Below are positions 60,239 to 64,000 of a stretch of DNA of 64,000 bases, one piece after another. The notes below the pieces were generated by a model. It saw only the letters and a program-made list of their open reading frames with translations, did not search any database and was not told the DNA's origin. Position 1 is the first letter of the stretch. Every line of letters begins with the position of its first letter. The DNA lies in assembly GCA_964442905.1 (NCBI GenBank), contig CAYUBD010000001.1:1-64000 (forward strand), in the 5' to 3' direction. The DNA is from JAFGFG01 sp964442905. Lineage in GTDB: Archaea > Aenigmatarchaeota > Aenigmatarchaeia > QMZP01 > JAFGSV01. Position numbers and translations under genes: made by a program.

Positions 60239-60251
60239 TTTGCTCACCACT

Positions 60252-60581
60252 TCAGACACCTGCCCCGGCAAGTTTGCCCCTAAGTTCCTCCAGTTTCTCT
60301 TTAATCCCGGCCTCGTTCTTATCCATGGTCTTCATCCTCAGCATGGCAAGCTCTTTCTTTGACTGAAGATCCTTCTTTGCGTCGTTTGCCTTCACTTTTA
60401 TGAGAACCGGACCTGTTATCTTGTAGACCTCGTCATTTCCGGGCTTCGCAAGCTCCTCGAGTGCTTTCCCTACCTCTATCAGCTGGATGTTCAGTGATTC
60501 CCTCTGGCTGAGCACCATCTGGAGCTGCTGCTGGTAGGATTGTGCCTGCATGATTAACTGCTGAGCGTCTTCTGAAACCAT
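60252..60581 (-). CDS. pfdB: Prefoldin subunit beta
   Basis: A 109-residue coiled-coil protein. It starts with a helix (QQLIMQAQSYQQQLQMVLSQRE), has the beta hairpins EVYKITGPVLIKV in the centre and ends in a second helix. With the alpha subunit it forms the hexameric chaperone that passes unfolded proteins to the thermosome. Lies between rpoP and UPF0147 in the usual archaeal order. Confidence 0.9.
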   Translation of the reverse strand: MVSEDAQQLIMQAQSYQQQLQMVLSQRESLNIQLIEVGKALEELAKPGNDEVYKITGPVLIKVKANDAKKDLQSKKELAMLRMKTMDKNEAGIKEKLEELRGKLAGAGV

Positions 60582-60585
60582 GTTA

Positions 60586-60723
60586 TCACACCGATTCGAC
60601 TTTTCTCACAAGCTTGGGCCGTTCCTTCTCAAGTATTCTGTAACCGCAGTAAGGGCATATTATCTTTGGCGCTGTCGCCAGATCGATTTTCACAGTCTTA
60701 CCGCATCCAAGGCATTTGTACAT
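60586..60723 (-). CDS. rpoP: RNA polymerase subunit P (Rpo12)
   Basis: A 44-residue zinc-binding subunit: MYKCLGCGKTVKID, then ICPYCGYRILEKERP. The two CxxC pairs bind one zinc. GGTGAT before ATG 60723 fixes the start; the longer frame would run into eL43. The order eL43-rpoP-prefoldin is common in archaea. Confidence 0.93.
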   Translation of the reverse strand: MYKCLGCGKTVKIDLATAPKIICPYCGYRILEKERPKLVRKVESV

Positions 60724-60751
60724 ATCATCACCCAAAGTTATAATTATTAAA

Positions 60752-60964
60752 CTAGGCCGGCTTATAAGCTTTGCCTGCAAACTTGTGCCTGCAGCTGCTG
60801 CAGTACCAGATCCCGGCAGATTCCCTTTTGACTGTTTTCTTCAGGCATCTCGGGCACGACCATCCCGCAGCCTTCTCGCTTTCAACCTTCAGAAAGTTCT
60901 TCCTTATCTTCTTTCCGTATCTGGAGCCGAACCTTCCTGCAGCACCGACCTTTTTGGTTTTCAT
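60752..60964 (-). CDS. rpl37ae: Ribosomal protein eL43 (L37Ae)
   Basis: A 70-residue zinc-ribbon protein of the large ribosomal subunit: KVGAAGRFGSRYGKKIRK, CPRC and CSSC at about residues 37-58, HKFAGKAYKP. Very basic. Its own TATA box lies in a palindrome 20-36 bases upstream. Confidence 0.95.
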   Translation of the reverse strand: MKTKKVGAAGRFGSRYGKKIRKNFLKVESEKAAGWSCPRCLKKTVKRESAGIWYCSSCRHKFAGKAYKPA

Positions 60965-60983
60965 ACTACTACCTTTGAGCCTT

Positions 60984-61000
60984 CAAATTTTATAAATTTG
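60984..61000. promoter_or_regulatory. TATA-containing palindrome before eL43
   Basis: CAAATTTTATAAATTTG is an inverted repeat with 7-base arms. On the minus strand it holds TTTATAAAA about 26 bases before the eL43 ATG. It may serve as promoter and as a weak hairpin at the end of the exosome transcript. Confidence 0.5.
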
Positions 61001-61012
61001 ATGTAGGAGCTG

Positions 61013-61789
61013 CTACTTCAGCAGCTTCCTAATCTCTTTACCTGTCCTGACTGATATCTCAGATGCATTATTGACATCTTCTGTTGCAATGCCTTCATCG
61101 CCGCCCTTCTGCATGGCGCAGAGATTGCCGTCATCCCTTGTTGTCACCGTCAGTCTTGCGATAGCCGCATTCTCTTCATCCCTTGTAGGATCAAGCAGCA
61201 GCTTGCCGCCGACCTTGTGGAACGTGCATGCGATGGGACTGTATTTAACCGGCAGCTTTGTCTTCGTTTTCGGTCCGTACACATCGACATTGCCTTCTTT
61301 GTCGAGTGCCGGGAAGACTGCATTGTTCAGGGCTGCGGCCGCAGCCAGTGCGGATGCATCAATGAGGTTTCCGAAGTTGTCCAGTATGTTTATATCCACG
61401 AATACCATCCACACCTTCTCGCCCTTCTTTATGCAGAGCTTCTTCATGTCAATGGCTCCGGACTCTCTTATGCCTCTGTCCACTACCCTTGCCGTCTCAA
61501 TGCTATCGATTCTTGGCGGACCAGGTTCGAAATCCGGACTTGCTATCGGTGAGAATTCCGCGCCTGTCATCAGCACGCCTTCATCAGGCTTGTCTGAGAA
61601 AGGCTCGCCCACACTGAGCTTCACGCCAGCGATGACCTTGGTCTTTCCCAGTGTCACCATGGCGCATCCTTCGGCCTTCTCTATCGGCTTCATGTCAATC
61701 TCTATCTTCCGTACCTCGTCAAGTTTACGCCCGTCTGCCCTTTTACCCTGAGCAGCAAGCTTCGTTACAAATTCATCCTGTACCCTCAT
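61013..61789 (-). CDS. rrp42: Exosome subunit Rrp42
   Basis: A 258-residue RNase PH-fold subunit that is not catalytic itself but forms the hexameric ring with Rrp41. KGKRADGRKLDEVR-type start (QGKRADGRKLDEV), then VMLTGAEFSPIASPDFEPG-like text (VLMTGAEFSPIASP), GDEGIATEDV near the end. ATG 61789 overlaps the rrp41 stop (ATGA). Confidence 0.93.
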   Translation of the reverse strand: MRVQDEFVTKLAAQGKRADGRKLDEVRKIEIDMKPIEKAEGCAMVTLGKTKVIAGVKLSVGEPFSDKPDEGVLMTGAEFSPIASPDFEPGPPRIDSIETARVVDRGIRESGAIDMKKLCIKKGEKVWMVFVDINILDNFGNLIDASALAAAAALNNAVFPALDKEGNVDVYGPKTKTKLPVKYSPIACTFHKVGGKLLLDPTRDEENAAIARLTVTTRDDGNLCAMQKGGDEGIATEDVNNASEISVRTGKEIRKLLK

Positions 61790-62466
61790 TTCAACCACCT
61801 TTTCTTAAGCGCAGCCTTCTGCGCAACGTTAATCTTTTCACAGGCCTTCTTAGCCAGTTCCAGCAGATTCTTAAGGTCTTCCCTGCTTATGTTGCCGTCC
61901 ATCTGGAGCAGCGTTATCTTATTCTGGTTCGGCATGTAGGCTATCGGAAGGTCACAATCGCTTGCGTCCTCTTCCTTGCCCGCAAGGTCAACAACGTATG
62001 TCCCGTCTATCTTTCCGACAGCTACAGAGCACACGATGTCCTTCATGGGCACACCCGCATCAGCGAGCGCAACGGAAGCTGCGTTGATTGCTGCAGTCCT
62101 TGTACCGGCGTCTGCCTGCACTATGTCCACGAAGACGTCTATCGAAGCTTTCGGGAATTCGTCAAGAAAAACAGCAGCGTCCAGCGCCTTTCCGGCGACC
62201 AATGAAATCTCCTGCCCCCTTCTTGACCTTCCTGGCCTCACCCTCTCGTCTGTGGAGAACGGGACCATTGTGTACCTTAACTGAAGCGTTGCTTTCTCCG
62301 CGTTCTGCAGCCTCCTCGGGAACATCTCCCTGGGGCCGTAGACGCCTGCAACGGCTATCGTCCTTCCCATCCTGACCCTTGCGGACCCGGTTGCATTCTC
62401 AAGAACGCCCGCCTCCACTTCAAGATCCCTCATGTCTTCGGGTTTTCGTCCGTCAATTCTCTTCAT
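61786..62466 (-). CDS. rrp41: Exosome catalytic subunit Rrp41
   Basis: A 226-residue phosphorolytic 3'-5' exoribonuclease. RIDGRKPEDMRDLEVE at the start, VYGPREMFPRRLQ, YTMVPFSTDERVRPGRSRR (phosphate- and RNA-binding arginines), and the catalytic-site region YVVDLAGKEEDASDCDLPIA. GGTGTTAATC before ATG 62466 fixes the start. Between rrp4 and rrp42 as in most archaea. Confidence 0.95.
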   Translation of the reverse strand: MKRIDGRKPEDMRDLEVEAGVLENATGSARVRMGRTIAVAGVYGPREMFPRRLQNAEKATLQLRYTMVPFSTDERVRPGRSRRGQEISLVAGKALDAAVFLDEFPKASIDVFVDIVQADAGTRTAAINAASVALADAGVPMKDIVCSVAVGKIDGTYVVDLAGKEEDASDCDLPIAYMPNQNKITLLQMDGNISREDLKNLLELAKKACEKINVAQKAALKKRWLK

Positions 62467-63181
62467 GATTAACACCTTCCTTGATATCGACCTTGATGCC
62501 CTTCTTCTCCAGCATCTTCTCTATCTCGTTCGTAAGCCCCTCAATATGGGACTTCTCCTGTATGGTGTTTATGACCCCGATAACGAACTCCTCCACCTGG
62601 GGAGTGTCGCCTTCGAGCCACACGACGCCGTTCTGACCCACGACAACCCTGCATCCCGTCTTCATCTTCACCATGTCTATCATTGAGCCGCTCTTTCCGA
62701 TTATGCGCGGCACCTTTGCAGGATTCACAGCGATTATCCTTCCGCCGCTGAACTTCCTGCACATCCTGTCAAACATCGAGATGTGCACAGACTGCGTGGA
62801 AGATACCATCTTTATCTTGCCGTAGATCATGTCACCTACGCCGTACACCTTGGACACGTCTGTCTTCGAAGAATCTATATATCCTCTGACTCCCGAAAGC
62901 GGGAGATATGCCTGGTAAGGCGCCCCCACGTCGACAACCCATCCATTGCTCTGAACATCGGTCACTTCACCGATGATCATGTCATCCCTCTGAGGCATGT
63001 AGACGCCATTCAGAGATATGACCGATAAGACATGGCCTGAAACACGTAGCAGACCAGCCTTCTTCGCAAACACTCCATCGCCTTCCCTGAAGCAGTTTCT
63101 TCCGGGGAGGAACTCCATGCTGTCCACGAGTTTTTCACCGGGAGTTACGAAGTCTCTTTCATTTTTCAGTAATTTATCCAT
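62453..63181 (-). CDS. rrp4: Exosome RNA-binding subunit Rrp4
   Basis: A 242-residue cap subunit. N-terminal domain (FVTPGEKLVDSM, REGDGVFAKKAGLL), S1 domain (IIGEVTDVQSNGWVVDVGAPYQAYL), KH domain (VPRIIGKSGSMIDMVKMKTG). It feeds RNA into the Rrp41-Rrp42 ring. GGTGAAAAAT before ATG 63181 sets the start. It overlaps rrp41 by 14 bases. Confidence 0.95.
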   Translation of the reverse strand: MDKLLKNERDFVTPGEKLVDSMEFLPGRNCFREGDGVFAKKAGLLRVSGHVLSVISLNGVYMPQRDDMIIGEVTDVQSNGWVVDVGAPYQAYLPLSGVRGYIDSSKTDVSKVYGVGDMIYGKIKMVSSTQSVHISMFDRMCRKFSGGRIIAVNPAKVPRIIGKSGSMIDMVKMKTGCRVVVGQNGVVWLEGDTPQVEEFVIGVINTIQEKSHIEGLTNEIEKMLEKKGIKVDIKEGVNHEEN

Positions 63182-63196
63182 ATTTTTCACCAATCC

Positions 63197-63901
63197 TTAC
63201 ATTTTATTCTCCTTTAATATTTTAGTCTCAACTGTTCCTCCAGTGAGGTTATTCAGTTTATCATAAATCTCTGACTGCATCCCGGCCGGTATCTCGATCA
63301 CGGCCATCCAGGCGTCTCCCTTCCATTCCTCGCTTTTCACTGGAGCCATGCTCCTTATCGCAGAGCTTGCCTTTCCGGCATAATTCATAGGGACCCTGAC
63401 AGCCACTTCGACCTTTTCAAGCGATATGGGAAGGACTTCCTGTATCTTCTCCAGCACGTCATTCAGCTGGTCCTTGGAATCCCTGAACGGGTCCACATGG
63501 ACCTTCGCCTGCTCCATCGCATTCATTATCCTCTGAGGCGGGTGCGGCATCTTCGTCTTGGGGTCCATGCCCTGCTTTGATATGATATCGGCTATCTGCT
63601 TCCTTTTCTCTTCCGTCAGCTTCCTTCTCTGGTCGGTTGTCAGCTGCAGCTCGCCGTGCCTGAGTATGCTTGCCGCGATAACGGACATGTCGTGCGTCCT
63701 GAATACCTTCTCAAGGTCATCATCTGAAACCTTATCACCCTTCTTCGCATCACTGTAAACGAATTGTGATGCCAGTATGTTCTCCATACTGAGCTCTTCA
63801 CCATTCTTGTACCTTAGAGCGAGATCCGGATCGACGAGAATCTCAAAATGCAGGCCGTCCCTGGTCATCCTGGCAGTAGTTGCGTCTTCAACAGAAACCA
63901 T
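63197..63901 (-). CDS. sdo1: Ribosome maturation protein SBDS (Sdo1)
   Basis: A 234-residue protein that helps mature the large ribosomal subunit. N-terminal FYSH domain (HFEILVDPDLALRYKNGE, QFVYSDAKKGDKVS), LTTDQRRKLTEEKRKQIADII, PHPPQRIMNAMEQAKVHVDPF, C-terminal ferredoxin-like domain. GGTGAT before ATG 63901 sets the start. Same operon as psmA and rrp4. Confidence 0.95.
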   Translation of the reverse strand: MVSVEDATTARMTRDGLHFEILVDPDLALRYKNGEELSMENILASQFVYSDAKKGDKVSDDDLEKVFRTHDMSVIAASILRHGELQLTTDQRRKLTEEKRKQIADIISKQGMDPKTKMPHPPQRIMNAMEQAKVHVDPFRDSKDQLNDVLEKIQEVLPISLEKVEVAVRVPMNYAGKASSAIRSMAPVKSEEWKGDAWMAVIEIPAGMQSEIYDKLNNLTGGTVETKILKENKM

Positions 63902-63927
63902 ATACATCACCCGAAAATTGCCTGATA

Positions 63928-64000
63928 TTATGCATGCTTCTTGATATCTTCGGGGGTGAGTCTCTTGAATGCGTCCTTTGTGATTACCGCGACTTCAAGG
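63928..64000 (-). CDS. psmA: Proteasome subunit alpha, C-terminal end only
   Basis: The last 23 codons of a gene that runs off the window: LEVAVITKDAFKRLTPEDIKKHA then TAA. The wording and the position directly upstream of SBDS and rrp4 match archaeal proteasome alpha genes (psmA-sdo1-rrp4-rrp41-rrp42). The rest lies outside, so the call rests on context plus a short end. Confidence 0.75.
   Translation of the reverse strand, partial: LEVAVITKDAFKRLTPEDIKKHA

Noticed and set aside
61071..61751. 226-residue open frame on the plus strand
   Set aside because: It is antisense to rrp42, with a Ser/Pro/Phe-rich composition typical of shadows.
1..64000. CRISPR arrays, rRNA genes, insertion sequences
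   Set aside because: No regularly spaced repeats, no rRNA-like stretches and no transposase-like proteins were seen on reading both strands.

Overview
The window is archaeal. Evidence: an MCM helicase, Mre11-Rad50, the exosome operon (Rrp4-Rrp41-Rrp42 with SBDS and the end of a proteasome alpha gene), eL43, RNA polymerase subunit P, prefoldin beta, SepF, a CTP-dependent riboflavin kinase, TATA boxes about 25 bases before many start codons (several transcripts look leaderless), and GGTGA-type ribosome-binding sites inside operons. A 14-gene membrane-bound hydrogenase, a fused ADP-forming acyl-CoA synthetase, many ferredoxins and a ferredoxin-thioredoxin reductase homologue suggest a strict anaerobe that ferments and evolves H2. 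The phylum cannot be fixed from this sequence; a euryarchaeal or DPANN-type lineage is possible. Two runs of N (49842-49851 and 58650-58749) show a draft scaffold.

Layout. 0.1-8 kb: argS, a tRNA-Val with two introns, the pyrD-pyrK-pyrC operon and mcm. 8-13 kb: an ArsR-type regulator leading into iscS-iscU-DUF1858, then membrane proteins and a VIT-type metal transporter. 12.9-17.7 kb: hydrogenase-maturation genes (two A31-type proteases, hypA) around what looks like the frameshifted C-terminal relic of a lost [NiFe]-hydrogenase large subunit. 17.7-18.8 kb: three unknown small genes. 18.8-21.6 kb: a DEAD-box-type helicase, an FKBP isomerase and a radical SAM enzyme. 21.6-29.5 kb: mbhA-N, read leftward in the order known from Thermococcales.

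29.5-47.5 kb is a redox and metal island: an FTR-like protein, four separate ferredoxin genes, thioredoxins, a thioredoxin-CcdA fusion, a ZnuABC-like transporter, a ZIP transporter, a CoA-disulfide-reductase-like flavoprotein, and a cluster of ferredoxin-containing MinD ATPases with NifX-like, DUF5320 and DUF134 proteins. Inside it (36.99-39.86 kb) lies the most unusual locus: thioredoxin plus a second J-K-L-N module related to Mbh/complex I. Its large subunit has lost the second cysteine of both CxxC motifs and stops exactly at the residue where a hydrogenase would be trimmed. Its small subunit keeps only three of the cluster cysteines, and no membrane subunit is encoded nearby. A perfect 14-base palindrome precedes the operon.

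47.5-64 kb: acyl-CoA synthetase-GNAT fusion, Mre11-Rad50, DUF424, a riboflavin kinase/regulator with an ECF transporter, a Cas4/RecB-like nuclease cut by a gap, unknown small genes, sepF, and the prefoldin/rpoP/eL43/exosome/SBDS/proteasome cluster. No CRISPR array, rRNA or insertion sequence was seen. Apart from the N runs, no stretch over 300 bases lacks a gene.
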